Of a stretch of DNA of 64,000 nt, positions 1 through 8,974 are shown piece by piece. This stretch comes from an uncultured Aquimarina sp. (GTDB lineage: Bacteria; Bacteroidota; Bacteroidia; Flavobacteriales; Flavobacteriaceae). Under the pieces are notes generated by a model. It was not told the DNA's origin. It worked only from the letters and a program-made list of their open reading frames with translations, and made no database searches. Both the position numbers and the translations under genes were made by a program. Positions within the stretch are counted from its first letter, which is position 1. Each line of letters begins with the position of its first letter. The DNA lies in contig CANMLU010000005.1 of the NCBI GenBank assembly GCA_947498815.1, positions 62,001 through 126,000 of the forward strand. The letters run 5' to 3'.

Positions 1-363
1 ATATTCATACTCCTCATAAAGACAATCTCTCTCGTCACCGGTAATATACATATGATCATAACACATAAACATTTGATCTTTGAATTTCTTTTCTACCAAC
101 TCAACAATATCACCTACAATTAAAAAATTAGAATCAATAAAAATACTCACATCATATTCCGACAAATATTTATGAGGTAATATTTTAAAAAATCTACCCT
201 TTCGTGTATTATCATCTAGCTTTGGGTCAATAGTGATAGACTTCCAGGTTTTAGATTTTTTAGGCTGATCTGTAAAACATATGTAATCCACACCTTTAAA
301 TTTCGGCTGCTCGATTACTCCATATTTTTCACCAAAAGCTACAGTATATACTACTATCCTCAT
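1..363 (-). CDS. DUF616-like glycosyltransferase domain protein (partial, C-terminus off the left edge)
   Basis: Reading the minus strand from the ATG at 363 gives 121 uninterrupted codons up to the window edge, so the gene is cut at its 3' end. The visible part begins MRIVVYTVAFGEKYGV and contains VDYICFTDQ, then RFFKILPHKYLSEYD and VSIFIDSNFLIVGDI. This pattern (opening beta strand, YICFTD, KILPH, DxSIFIDSN) is that of the DUF616/TOD1-MUCI70 glycosyltransferase-like family, where the D-S-N stretch stands in for a DxD motif. It is divergent from the GT2 genes that follow, so a role in surface polysaccharide or glycan synthesis is likely but inferred. A TACTTTTG -7 box lies 22 bases upstream of the start. 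Confidence 0.75.
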   Translation of the reverse strand, partial: MRIVVYTVAFGEKYGVIEQPKFKGVDYICFTDQPKKSKTWKSITIDPKLDDNTRKGRFFKILPHKYLSEYDVSIFIDSNFLIVGDIVELVEKKFKDQMFMCYDHMYITGDERDCLYEEYEY

Positions 364-385
364 GTTTTTCTCTTCAATTACTCAA

Positions 386-393
386 CAAAAGTA
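386..393 (-). promoter_or_regulatory. -7 promoter box for the DUF616-like gene
   Basis: The minus strand reads TACTTTTG, a full match to the Bacteroidota -7 consensus TAnnTTTG, ending 22 bases before the ATG at 363. No clear TTTG -33 box was identified at the usual distance. Confidence 0.45.
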
Positions 394-440
394 ATGTTTT
401 TCATGAGATCAGAAGTGGGGCATTTGGATTACATTTTTCA

Positions 441-448
441 TATATTTG
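441..448 (+). promoter_or_regulatory. -7 promoter box close to the GT2 start
   Basis: TATATTTG matches the Bacteroidota -7 consensus TAnnTTTG. It ends only four bases before the ATG at 453, so the transcript would start at or next to the start codon. A TTTG at 423-426 is closer than the usual -33 spacing. The box supports the chosen start, because an upstream start would lie inside the promoter. Confidence 0.45.
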
Positions 449-452
449 CCAA

Positions 453-1259
453 ATGATCAAATCCAATCAAAATTGTTCTTTGGTAACACCAACATACAAC
501 TGGCCTGAAGCATTAGAGTTACTTCTGGAAAGCATCAGAAATCAATCTCATCTACCTAACGAAGTTATCATTGCAGACGATGGATCAAAGCAAGACACTA
601 GTGATTTGATTAAAAGGATGCAAAAAGATTTTCCGGTACCGTTACATCATGTTTGGCATGAAGATATTAAAAATCGGAAACCAGCAATTATGAACAAAGC
701 TATTGCAAGTGCAAAATATGATTATATTATTGAAATAGATGGGGATATCATCATGCACAAAGATTTTGTGAAAGATCATCTTTCGATGGCAGAAAAAGGA
801 GTCTTTTTGTATGGAAGTCGAGTGAATATTCAAGAAAATTATCTAGAAGAACTTTTCAAAAAAAAACAAACACGCTTTAATTTTTTCTCTAAAGGAATCA
901 AAAAAAGAGGTCGAACACTTCGTATTCCATTTTTAGCAAATCGTTATAAAAAAGAAGATAAACGTTCCTCAAAATTAAGAGGATGTAATATGTCATTTTG
1001 GAGAGAGGACTTCATAAAAGTTAATGGCTTTAATGAAGCTCTTACAGGATGGGGAATCGATGACAGTGAGATGATTCAGCGCTTAATCAATATTGGAATT
1101 AAAGGAAAAAGATTAAAATTTAGAGGCTTGGCATATCATATTTATCATCACGAACAAGATAAAAGTCATATCCATCTTAATGAAGTGATCGAAAACGAAA
1201 CAACTGCCAATAAAATCACCTATATAGAAAAAGGAGTTGATCAATATTTAAAGAAGTAA
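453..1259 (+). CDS. Glycosyltransferase family 2 protein
   Basis: A 268-residue cytoplasmic glycosyltransferase of the GT-A fold. The N-terminus (SLVTPTYNWPEALELLLES) is the nucleotide-sugar binding strand-loop, followed by IIADDGS and, near residues 91-98, the metal-binding IEIDGDII. The C-terminal part, GCNMSFWREDFIKVNGFNE followed by GWGIDDSEMIQRL, is the acceptor-side region also found in the galactosyltransferase C-terminal family (Glyco_transf_7C). It probably adds a sugar to a lipid-linked or surface glycan; donor and acceptor cannot be read from sequence. It lies two bases upstream of a second GT2 gene, so the two are probably cotranscribed. Confidence 0.88.
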   Translation: MIKSNQNCSLVTPTYNWPEALELLLESIRNQSHLPNEVIIADDGSKQDTSDLIKRMQKDFPVPLHHVWHEDIKNRKPAIMNKAIASAKYDYIIEIDGDIIMHKDFVKDHLSMAEKGVFLYGSRVNIQENYLEELFKKKQTRFNFFSKGIKKRGRTLRIPFLANRYKKEDKRSSKLRGCNMSFWREDFIKVNGFNEALTGWGIDDSEMIQRLINIGIKGKRLKFRGLAYHIYHHEQDKSHIHLNEVIENETTANKITYIEKGVDQYLKK

Positions 1260-1261
1260 TT

Positions 1262-2191
1262 ATGTTTGATATTTCGGTTATAATCATCAATTACAATTCT
1301 GAAAAGTATACGATTGATTGCATTAATTCTCTCCTAAAACATACATCACCACAATTAACCTGTCAATATATTATTGTAGATAACGGATCTGAAAAAGAAA
1401 GCTATCTGTCGATAAAAAAACATATTGATTCGATAGACACCCCATCAATCGAATTAATTCGAAGCAACATAAATACGGGGTTTGGAAACGGTAATATGAT
1501 TGGAGTCCAAAAAGCCAAAGGAAATTACCTTGCTTTTGTAAATAACGACACCATTCTTGAAAGTGATTGCTTATCGTCTTTAAAAGAATTCATGGACAAG
1601 AGCCCAGAAGTCGGTGTATGTGGCCCACAGTCCTATACCCATGACCATAAGATTTTACCAACAATAGATCATTTTGCATCATTAACTAAAGAAATAATAG
1701 GTAGAACTTTCTTAGAGAAATTAAACCCAAAAAAATATCCTAACCGTAAAAAACTCTATACAGAACCACAGAGAGGGCAATTTGTAGGAGGTAGTTTTAT
1801 GTTTTTCAGAACTGAAGATTTTAATCGAGTTGGTGGATTTGACACCAATATTTTCTTGTATTATGAAGAAACCGATATTTGCAAGCGCCTTCTTAAAATT
1901 GGAAAAACTGCTTTTTTGGTACCCAATGCTCAATTCATTCATTTTCATGGAGCAAGTACAAATCATTCGGTAGGGATAAAAACGGAGTTAAAAATATCGT
2001 TACTCTATGTGATCAAAAAACATTATGGTATTATTCCATTTTATATATTACTAACATACCTTCAAATTAGGTATTTCTTTAGTTCTATCATAAAACCAAA
2101 ATATTGGCCCTTGTTTTATACATTGTTCCTGCAAGCACCTTTGACCAGGTCCTTAAAACACAAACAACAGATTAAAGTTATTGATACCTAA
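1262..2191 (+). CDS. Glycosyltransferase family 2 protein (rhamnosyltransferase-like)
   Basis: A 309-residue GT2 enzyme opening with ISVIIINYNSEKYTIDCI and YIIVDNGS, with the metal site in FVNNDTIL and a later GQFVGGSFMFFRTEDF acceptor motif followed by YYEETDICKRL. This arrangement (NNDT, GG-SFM, EETD-CKR) is that of the WcaA/RfbN-like rhamnosyl- and related glycosyltransferases. The hydrophobic C-terminus (about residues 245-300, with YIL and FYTLFLQ stretches) suggests membrane association. It starts two bases after the previous GT2 gene and is followed 12 bases later by the TsaC-like gene, so all three may share a transcript. Specific linkage unknown. Confidence 0.87.
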   Translation: MFDISVIIINYNSEKYTIDCINSLLKHTSPQLTCQYIIVDNGSEKESYLSIKKHIDSIDTPSIELIRSNINTGFGNGNMIGVQKAKGNYLAFVNNDTILESDCLSSLKEFMDKSPEVGVCGPQSYTHDHKILPTIDHFASLTKEIIGRTFLEKLNPKKYPNRKKLYTEPQRGQFVGGSFMFFRTEDFNRVGGFDTNIFLYYEETDICKRLLKIGKTAFLVPNAQFIHFHGASTNHSVGIKTELKISLLYVIKKHYGIIPFYILLTYLQIRYFFSSIIKPKYWPLFYTLFLQAPLTRSLKHKQQIKVIDT

Positions 2192-2203
2192 AAAAGTCAA
2201 CCA

Positions 2204-2773
2204 ATGCCAGATCAAATCATAGAAATAGAAAAAGCAATTAATGTTCTAAAAAAAGGCGGAATTATTCTCTACCCTACCGATACGGTATGGGGTATTGGCT
2301 GCGATGCAACAAATGCCGAAGCCATTGATAAGGTTTTTGCATTAAAAAAACGTGAAGAAAGTAAATCCATGATATGCCTTGTTAGTGATTTTAAGATGTT
2401 ACAGCAGTATGTCGAAGAAGTGCCAGAAGTCGCATACGACATTTTAAAATACGCCTCAAAACCAACCACCATAATTTATGACCGACCTCTAAGAGTTGCT
2501 GAAAACATAATTGCCTCAGATAATACTCTAGGGATCCGCGTAGTAAGGGATCCTTTCTGCGGAAAATTAATAAGAAAACTAAAACGTCCTATTGTATCGA
2601 CTTCTGCCAACATAAGTACTATGCCAACTCCAAAAAACTTTGAAGAAATTGATGCTGCTATTTTGGAAGGCGTAGACTATGTCGTAAATTTGCCGCTACA
2701 AAAAAAAGGTGTAAAACCATCTTCAATTATTAAGATCGGAGGTGATAGCACTGTAAAAATTATCAGGAAGTAA
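2204..2773 (+). CDS. tsaC: L-threonylcarbamoyladenylate synthase (TsaC/Sua5/YrdC family)
   Basis: Makes threonylcarbamoyl-AMP from threonine, bicarbonate and ATP, the first step of the universal t6A37 modification of ANN-decoding tRNAs. The 189-residue protein is one YrdC domain: GGIILYPTDTVWGIGCDA near the N-terminus, the KKREESKSM substrate-binding loop, LGIRVVRD and the ATP-site segment PIVSTSANIS. It lacks the C-terminal Sua5 domain, so it is the short TsaC-like form. It is followed eight bases later by the CCA-adding enzyme, which places two tRNA-maturation genes together. Confidence 0.93.
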   Translation: MPDQIIEIEKAINVLKKGGIILYPTDTVWGIGCDATNAEAIDKVFALKKREESKSMICLVSDFKMLQQYVEEVPEVAYDILKYASKPTTIIYDRPLRVAENIIASDNTLGIRVVRDPFCGKLIRKLKRPIVSTSANISTMPTPKNFEEIDAAILEGVDYVVNLPLQKKGVKPSSIIKIGGDSTVKIIRK

Positions 2774-2781
2774 ATTGATCC

Positions 2782-4209
2782 ATGTCGGAAGTAAAAAATT
2801 ACAAAGAAGCCTTACAACACTCAATTTTTAATACGATAGCTCAAGCAGCAGCCAATCTAGAGGTAGATTGTTATGTTATTGGAGGGTTCGTAAGAGATTA
2901 TATTTTACAACGAGGATCGGCCAAAGATATTGATATTGTGGCAGTAGGTAGCGGGATTGAACTTGCCAAAGAGGTCTCAAGACTTTTACCAAATAACCCC
3001 AAAGTTCAGGTTTTTAAGACCTACGGGACTGCAATGCTTAAAACAAATGACATCGAAGTTGAATTTGTAGGTGCCCGTAAAGAATCTTATGCAGAAAACA
3101 GCCGAAATCCAGTAGTAGAAAACGGCACACTACAGGATGACCAAAACAGAAGAGATTTTACTATCAATGCTCTTGCAATAAGTTTATCAAATGAAAACTT
3201 TGGAGATCTTTTGGATCCATTTGGCGGGATAGATGACCTAAGATCCAAGATAATTCGTACACCCTTGGATCCCGATGTCACATATTCTGATGATCCTTTA
3301 AGAATGATGCGGGCCATCCGGTTTGCAACACAATTAAATTTTAAAATCGAAACCAAATCCCTGGATGCGATTGCCAAAAATAAAGATCGGATTAAGATTA
3401 TTACCAGAGAGCGCATTGTAGATGAGCTTCATAAAATTTTATTGAGCGAACAACCCTCTGTTGGTTTTAAACTATTAGAAAAAACAGAGCTTCTGCCCTA
3501 TATATTACCCGAGTTGATTGCCTTAAAAGGTATAGATGAAATAGAAGGACAGCGCCATAAAGATAATTTTTATCACACCTTGGAAGTTGTCGATAATATT
3601 TCAGAAAACACAAACGACCTTTGGTTAAGATGGGCTGCATTATTACATGATATTGGTAAAGCTCCAACCAAAAAATTCAGCAAAAAAGTAGGCTGGACAT
3701 TTCATGGGCATGAATTTGTAGGATCCAAAATGGTATACAAACTATTCAAACGCCTTAAAATGCCATTGAATGACAAAATGAAATTTGTTCAAAAAATGGT
3801 ATTGATGAGCTCCAGGCCCATAGTGATTGCGAGTGATGTGACAGATTCTGCAGTACGACGATTAGTATTTGATGCTGGTGATTATATCGAAGAATTAATG
3901 ACGCTTTGTGAGGCCGATATCACCACAAAGAACCCAAAGAAATTTAAAAAGTACCATCATAATTTCAAAATTGTACGACAGAAAATGGTTGAAGTTGAAG
4001 AACGAGATCATATTCGTAACTTTCAACCTCCTGTCACAGGAGAAGAGATTATGGAAACTTTTAGCATAAAACCTTCTCGTGAAATAGGAATTATAAAAGA
4101 AGCCATCAAAGAAGCTATACTTGAGGGAGACATTCCTAATGAACATGATGCGGCTTATGAATTTATGATTCAAAAAGGAAAAGAATTAGGGTTAACAATT
4201 AATAGTTAA
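2782..4209 (+). CDS. cca: CCA tRNA nucleotidyltransferase with HD domain
   Basis: Adds or repairs the 3'-CCA end of tRNAs without a nucleic-acid template. The 475-residue protein has the class II polymerase head: [13 protein letters not shown], the DIDIVAVG metal-binding pair, [10 protein letters not shown] and [12 protein letters not shown], followed by the RNA-binding helices. The C-terminal half carries an HD phosphohydrolase motif, [10 protein letters not shown], with upstream [13 protein letters not shown], as in bacterial bifunctional enzymes. The length is normal for the flavobacterial form. It sits directly behind tsaC and 28 bases ahead of the heme A synthase gene. Confidence 0.95.
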   Translation: MSEVKNYKEALQHSIFNTIAQAAANLEVDCYVIGGFVRDYILQRGSAKDIDIVAVGSGIELAKEVSRLLPNNPKVQVFKTYGTAMLKTNDIEVEFVGARKESYAENSRNPVVENGTLQDDQNRRDFTINALAISLSNENFGDLLDPFGGIDDLRSKIIRTPLDPDVTYSDDPLRMMRAIRFATQLNFKIETKSLDAIAKNKDRIKIITRERIVDELHKILLSEQPSVGFKLLEKTELLPYILPELIALKGIDEIEGQRHKDNFYHTLEVVDNISENTNDLWLRWAALLHDIGKAPTKKFSKKVGWTFHGHEFVGSKMVYKLFKRLKMPLNDKMKFVQKMVLMSSRPIVIASDVTDSAVRRLVFDAGDYIEELMTLCEADITTKNPKKFKKYHHNFKIVRQKMVEVEERDHIRNFQPPVTGEEIMETFSIKPSREIGIIKEAIKEAILEGDIPNEHDAAYEFMIQKGKELGLTINS

Positions 4210-4237
4210 GAAACTAAGATTCTCGATACACATTAAA

Positions 4238-5272
4238 ATGAAGAAATATTTTAGGCCTTTAGTGATTACCTCTGTAGTATTTATTTATTTAATAATTATT
4301 GCTGGAGCAGTAGTCCGTATGACTGGTTCAGGGATGGGTTGTCCTGACTGGCCTAAGTGTTTTGGATACTATATTCCTCCTACGGAGACAGATCAGATAC
4401 AATGGAAACCAAATCAAGAGTATAAAAAGGGTGTTATCGTTATTAGTAACGAAGAACTTCAAATTGCTCCAAAAGATTTCACGTCTTATCAAATATATAA
4501 TCCAAACAATTGGAAAAAGTATACCAAACATGATTATGCAAAATTCAATGTATGGCACACTTGGATCGAATATATCAATAGATTAGTTACTGTACTTTCT
4601 GGTATCCCAATCTTAGTCATGTTTATTCTTTCACTTGGATATTGGAAACGGAACAGGCAAATTACCATTTTGGGCACACTAACTATCCTGGGCATGGGTT
4701 TTCAAGCATGGTTAGGCAAAATAGTAGTCGACTCAAATCTTCTACCATTAAGAATTACTATTCATATGGTAATGGCATTTGTGATTCTAGCCATACTACT
4801 ATATTTACTTTATCTTACTAAAGAAAGAAAAAGCAATCTCAAATTCCCAAGGTTATTTAAAACCTTTTTAATATTCTCTGTTGTGCTAACGCTAATACAG
4901 GTTGCGTTAGGAACTCAGGTACGTCAATATGTAGACGAACAGATAAAAGTACTTGGAGAGTTATCAAAATCCCAATGGCTAAATCCCCCCACTATTACAT
5001 TTTACATTCATAGATCTTTTTCTGTGATAATAGTTTTGGTAAATGGTTGGCTTTTATATAAAAGTAAAAAATTAAAATTGAAAGTTTCCAAGCTTAATTG
5101 GGTTTTGATTTTTATAGGTTTAGAAGCTTTCACGGGTATCTTAATGTTCTATTTTGATTTTCCGTTTTTATCACAACCTATGCATTTGGTTTTGGCTTCT
5201 TTATTATTTGGGGTACAATTTTTTATTCTTTTAGAAGTTTTTATATCGAGCCAGAAAGTTAATAACAAATAG
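4238..5272 (+). CDS. ctaA: Heme A synthase (CtaA/COX15 family)
   Basis: Membrane enzyme that oxidises the C8 methyl of heme O to give heme A for cytochrome oxidase. The 344-residue protein has about eight hydrophobic segments. The first loop after helix 1 contains RMTGSGMGCPDWPKCFGY, the conserved signature with a Cys pair. Conserved helix histidines appear in VWHTWIEYINRL, ITIHMVMAF, FYIHRSF and QPMHLVLA. The extra loop after residue 50 (WKPNQEYKKG) is typical of the Bacteroidota COX15-like type. It follows the cca gene; other oxidase-assembly genes are not visible here. Confidence 0.93.
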   Translation: MKKYFRPLVITSVVFIYLIIIAGAVVRMTGSGMGCPDWPKCFGYYIPPTETDQIQWKPNQEYKKGVIVISNEELQIAPKDFTSYQIYNPNNWKKYTKHDYAKFNVWHTWIEYINRLVTVLSGIPILVMFILSLGYWKRNRQITILGTLTILGMGFQAWLGKIVVDSNLLPLRITIHMVMAFVILAILLYLLYLTKERKSNLKFPRLFKTFLIFSVVLTLIQVALGTQVRQYVDEQIKVLGELSKSQWLNPPTITFYIHRSFSVIIVLVNGWLLYKSKKLKLKVSKLNWVLIFIGLEAFTGILMFYFDFPFLSQPMHLVLASLLFGVQFFILLEVFISSQKVNNK

Positions 5273-5316
5273 ATAACTAGCACTTCCAAATCAGAAAATA
5301 GTCGCAAAGTTGTTTG

Positions 5317-5324
5317 TATCTTTG
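5317..5324 (+). promoter_or_regulatory. -7 promoter box of the pRiA4b ORF-3-like gene
   Basis: TATCTTTG is an exact match to TAnnTTTG, 20 bases upstream of the ATG at 5345. I did not find a convincing -33 TTTG partner. Confidence 0.5.
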
Positions 5325-5344
5325 CATTTCCAAAATACTTAAGA

Positions 5345-5854
5345 ATGATTTACCGTTTCAGAATTATACTAGACACCGAAGAAGATGTGTTTAGGGATAT
5401 TGAAATAGAACAAGATGCTACATTAGAACAATTTCATAATGTAATTACTCAATCTTTTGGGTTTGATGGTACAGAAATGGCTTCTTTTTATATCAGTGAT
5501 GATCAATGGACACAAGGAGAAGAAATATCTCTTTTCGACATGAGTGATGGTAGTCAACCTGTTCGATTAATGAATGAAACCTCTCTTATTGATGTGGTGA
5601 ATGAGAGCTCACCCAAATTAATCTATGTTTATGATTTCTTGAGTATGTGGACCTTCTTGGTAGAGCTGGCAGAGATAGCCGAATATGAAGGCGGAATGGA
5701 ATATCCAAATGTTATGTTTGTTCATGGACAATTACCCGATACGGCACCAGATAAAGAATTTAAGGCAGACTCTGGTGATTTTGACGAAGAAGATGAAGGA
5801 TTCATGGATCTGGACGAATATGATGATCTTGGGTTTGATGAGAACTGGAATTAA
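5345..5854 (+). CDS. Plasmid pRiA4b ORF-3 family protein
   Basis: A 169-residue protein whose N-terminal ~130 residues match the pRiA4b ORF-3 (IS1096 TnpR-like) fold: YRFRIILDTEEDVFRDIEIE, then the LEQFHNVITQSFGFD helix and ASFYISDDQW. The fold is common in Bacteroidota chromosomes despite its plasmid-derived name; its biochemical role is unknown. The last 30 residues are very acidic (FDEEDEGFMDLDEYDDLG), as in other flavobacterial members. It has its own promoter and is followed 79 bases later by the nucleoid-associated protein gene, so the two could be cotranscribed. Cytoplasmic, with no signal peptide. Confidence 0.85.
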   Translation: MIYRFRIILDTEEDVFRDIEIEQDATLEQFHNVITQSFGFDGTEMASFYISDDQWTQGEEISLFDMSDGSQPVRLMNETSLIDVVNESSPKLIYVYDFLSMWTFLVELAEIAEYEGGMEYPNVMFVHGQLPDTAPDKEFKADSGDFDEEDEGFMDLDEYDDLGFDENWN

Positions 5855-5933
5855 ATTAGGTGGAAGAATCGAAAAACATCAAAATAGTAACACTAAGTAA
5901 CTGTGCTACTTTGTAGCTCTGAAACTCAACAAT

Positions 5934-6992
5934 ATGATCAATTTATACAGCACCCAAATCGAATCGCTTTCTGTTCACAAAATTGGAAATAAGAACAAGG
6001 GAGAAACTATATTCTTATCCGAATCTCCATATGGCGTTAATGATGAGCTTACAGCAATTTTAAAAGAGTATTTTTTTAAGCCATTTAGAGAAAAAGAAGA
6101 AAATTATTTTCAGTTTGCCAATGATGTGGATGTCGAGTTCAATCCATTATACAAGATTGTAACCGAGATCTTCGATAATCCATCATCGGTTCATTCAAAA
6201 TCCAAGCAAGTTGCTTCATTATTATATGAGCAATCTAATCACCCTCATATCAAAAGTGGTGAGGTATACGTAACCTATCTTGAGAATGTTTCTATAGACA
6301 ATGAGAAAGTAGCTGCTTTAGGGATCTTTAAATCTGAATTAAAGCATGATTTTCTACAATTTGAAGAAAGAGAATCTAATGTTGAGCTTTTGATCCAACA
6401 AGGAGTTAATTTAGACAAACTAGACAAAGGATGTTTAATCTTTAACCATAAAAAAGAAGAAGGATATAAAATCCTATCTGTAGATTCTAATCGATATGAC
6501 ACCAAATATTGGTTGGAGAATTTCTTGGGTGTAGCAGCTTTTGCCGATGAGAATTTTTACACCAAAAAATACATGAAGTTTTGCCAGGATTTTGCAAAAG
6601 ACGTAGTATTGCCTGCCGAAGACAAAAAAGAAGAAGTGATGTTTATGAATCGTGCTGTAAATCACTTTGCAAAAAATGATGAATTCGAAGAAACTGCCTT
6701 CTTAAATGATGTTATTGACAATCCTGACTTAATTCCAGAATTTAAGCATTATAAAGTAGAAAAAGCTCCAAAATATCAGATAGAGGACCTTACCTCCTTT
6801 CCTATAGCAAACAATGCGGTAACGGCGGCACGTAAAAAAATGAAAAACGTGATCAACCTGGACACTAATGTTCAGATTAAAATGGATTTCATTAATCCAG
6901 AATCTGCAGAAAAATTTGTAGAAAAAGGCTGGGATGAAGAAAAACAAATGTATTACTACCTGGTATATTTCAACAAGGAACAAAAAACCTAA
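5934..6992 (+). CDS. Nucleoid-associated protein (NA37/YejK family)
   Basis: A 352-residue cytoplasmic protein matching the 37-kDa nucleoid-associated protein family (NdpA/YejK). Supporting segments are IESLSVHKIGNKNKGE at the start, the central SGEVYVTYLENVSIDNEKVAALGIFKSE, and GCLIFNHKKEEGYKILSVD. The E. coli family member binds DNA; direct binding by this protein is inferred. It ends six bases before the TauE gene on the same strand. The length is normal and there are no membrane segments. Confidence 0.85.
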   Translation: MINLYSTQIESLSVHKIGNKNKGETIFLSESPYGVNDELTAILKEYFFKPFREKEENYFQFANDVDVEFNPLYKIVTEIFDNPSSVHSKSKQVASLLYEQSNHPHIKSGEVYVTYLENVSIDNEKVAALGIFKSELKHDFLQFEERESNVELLIQQGVNLDKLDKGCLIFNHKKEEGYKILSVDSNRYDTKYWLENFLGVAAFADENFYTKKYMKFCQDFAKDVVLPAEDKKEEVMFMNRAVNHFAKNDEFEETAFLNDVIDNPDLIPEFKHYKVEKAPKYQIEDLTSFPIANNAVTAARKKMKNVINLDTNVQIKMDFINPESAEKFVEKGWDEEKQMYYYLVYFNKEQKT

Positions 6993-6998
6993 TATAAC

Positions 6999-7772
6999 AT
7001 GGATTATATCCTGGTTGGACTCGTTGCTTTATTAGGATCTGGATTGACTTTTTTTTCAGGTTTTGGACTTGGCACTTTATTAATGCCGGTTTTTGCTTTG
7101 TTTTTTCCTATTGATATTGCGATTGCTCTTACAGCAATTGTACATCTACTCAATAATCTATTCAAACTTACTTTAATCGGGAAGAAAGCAAATGTAAAAA
7201 CGGTGGTGCGCTTTGGGCTACCGGCTATTGTTTTTGCTTTTCTGGGCGCTTATATACTTGGATCGTTAACAGATATGCCACCAATTACAACGTATACCAT
7301 TGATGATAAACCATATCAAATCACAGTGGTAAAAATATGTATAGCTGCATTACTAATTTTCTTTTCTCTTTTTGATTTGATCCCAAAACTCAAAAGATTA
7401 GAAATTGATACAAAATATTTACCATTGGGTGGTATGCTAAGTGGTTTTTTTGGTGGATTATCAGGGCATCAGGGAGCTCTCAGGACAGCATTTTTAATAC
7501 GAGCCAAATTAAACAAAGAGGCTTTTATTGCTACTGGTGTTGTAATTGCATGCTGTATAGATATATCCAGAATCACAGTATATGCAAAAGACATATGGCA
7601 ATTAGGAGATCAACTTAACTACTCAATACTCTTAACGGCAACATCTATGGCTTTTATAGGAGCGTATTTTGGGAATAAATTTTTAAAAAAAATAACCATA
7701 AATACAATTCAGGTAACCGTTGGTATTTTACTGATTGCATTTTCTATTCTGCTTGGAATTGGAATTCTATAG
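6999..7772 (+). CDS. Sulfite exporter TauE/SafE family membrane protein
   Basis: A 257-residue inner-membrane protein with about eight hydrophobic helices in two repeated halves. The TauE signature appears twice in weak form: GLGTLLMPVFALFFPIDIAIALTA in the first half and GGMLSGFFGGLSGHQGALRTAFL in the second. Family members move sulfite, sulfoacetate or other small organosulfur anions across the membrane, but the substrate here cannot be told. The gene follows the nucleoid-associated protein gene by six bases. Its stop codon is two bases from the stop of the opposite-strand gene. Confidence 0.85.
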   Translation: MDYILVGLVALLGSGLTFFSGFGLGTLLMPVFALFFPIDIAIALTAIVHLLNNLFKLTLIGKKANVKTVVRFGLPAIVFAFLGAYILGSLTDMPPITTYTIDDKPYQITVVKICIAALLIFFSLFDLIPKLKRLEIDTKYLPLGGMLSGFFGGLSGHQGALRTAFLIRAKLNKEAFIATGVVIACCIDISRITVYAKDIWQLGDQLNYSILLTATSMAFIGAYFGNKFLKKITINTIQVTVGILLIAFSILLGIGIL

Positions 7773-7774
7773 GT

Positions 7775-8827
7775 CTACCCATCCATTAAACGTTTCATGT
7801 TTACGTTTTCATAATTACGTCTTACAAAATCCATCGCAGTCTTAAGTACTTCTCCCATGGATTGGCTTCGTCGAAATTTCAAATCCAAGGTAAAATTATA
7901 CAGATGCTCGCGAAGCTCTTTTAAATTTTCTTCGGTAGAGATTTTATCCTTACACATACATTCTACCAAATTTTCATATCTAGATCTAGAAGTAAGAATT
8001 CGCTTTGCCAATATCGAACGTTCTTCTTTTTTATACTGCTCAATAGAATTGGGCTGAAGTTTACTCATAACGACATCAACCATAGTATAATTTTCTTTAA
8101 AAAACTGAGGTTGATACACTTTCAATTTCCCTTCATAACATTGCTGATCAAAATCAATAGCTCTAATTTTGTATTCAACGTGATCAAAATCATGTATCGG
8201 GATGATTACATAATTATATGATCTCATATCTCCCAATAATCGCATTTGACAACGCTCATTAAACTTTACAAACTCTTTGGCTATTTGCGATTTTGCTTGG
8301 TCACTTAGATCAGGTAAAAAATCCTTTATAAAAACATCTCCAGGAATACCGGCAATATGTTCTTCTATCAGTGTGTTTTTATATACCAAGAAATTAATCC
8401 GATTCGGGGAGAACATATGTTCAAGTTCTAAACCATAAATACGAGAAGCATCAGCTTTTTTTACATAAATGTAGGTGTAGTTATCATTCAATATATTTCT
8501 TACTTTAATTCGGAAAGGTTTTGAATTACCAAAAGTACAGTAGTCAATGGCATCAATATTCAAGAATTCTATAGCATCTTCATTTCCATCAGAATGAAGA
8601 ATGGTGTATACTTTTTTAAGACTAGCTTCTATCTCGGGTCGTTCATGTTCTTCATAATACACCCTTACCCATAAGGTATCCTCATCGTTATTATCATAAA
8701 CCACTATAGATCCAGAAAACCTAAGTAAATCATCATAAAATACCGGAATCTTGATCTTTCTGTTACACTCCTTCAAGTACGTATCAAGTAGATCATTTAT
8801 AGGATAAGTAGGTTTTTTTTTAGACAT
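7775..8827 (-). CDS. Conserved hypothetical protein of unknown function
   Basis: A 350-residue protein from the ATG at 8827 (MSKKKPTYPINDLLDTYL). Further in-frame starts at 8842 and 8887 add 5 or 20 residues; I prefer 8827 because an acidic-hydrophobic helix begins there at once. There is no signal peptide and no clear membrane segment. Visible landmarks are LRFSGSIVVYDNNDEDTLW, a central MRLLGDMRSYNYVIIPIHD and a kinase-like IRAIDFDQQCYEGKL around two thirds, then an Arg/Lys-rich C-terminus. The IDFDQ element faintly recalls the metal-binding part of phosphotransferases, but I cannot assign a family. It converges on tauE and diverges from the ABC exporter genes. Confidence 0.7.
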   Translation of the reverse strand: MSKKKPTYPINDLLDTYLKECNRKIKIPVFYDDLLRFSGSIVVYDNNDEDTLWVRVYYEEHERPEIEASLKKVYTILHSDGNEDAIEFLNIDAIDYCTFGNSKPFRIKVRNILNDNYTYIYVKKADASRIYGLELEHMFSPNRINFLVYKNTLIEEHIAGIPGDVFIKDFLPDLSDQAKSQIAKEFVKFNERCQMRLLGDMRSYNYVIIPIHDFDHVEYKIRAIDFDQQCYEGKLKVYQPQFFKENYTMVDVVMSKLQPNSIEQYKKEERSILAKRILTSRSRYENLVECMCKDKISTEENLKELREHLYNFTLDLKFRRSQSMGEVLKTAMDFVRRNYENVNMKRLMDG

Positions 8828-8974
8828 TAACTTTTCTTCCATAACAACTTTCTGTAAGAGAAGCAATTTACAAATTTCCATTTCCAAAAACTAAAACCAA
8901 TAACAATCAACTATTTTGTAACAAAAAGCCACTCTTGTCGTCTTGTTTTATATAACCGCCAAAAACAATCACAA

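Noticed and set aside
5345-5854. Transposon or plasmid remnant suggested by the pRiA4b/IS1096 family name
   Set aside because: The domain is widespread in Bacteroidota chromosomes, the gene has its own promoter, and no transposase or inverted ends are present.
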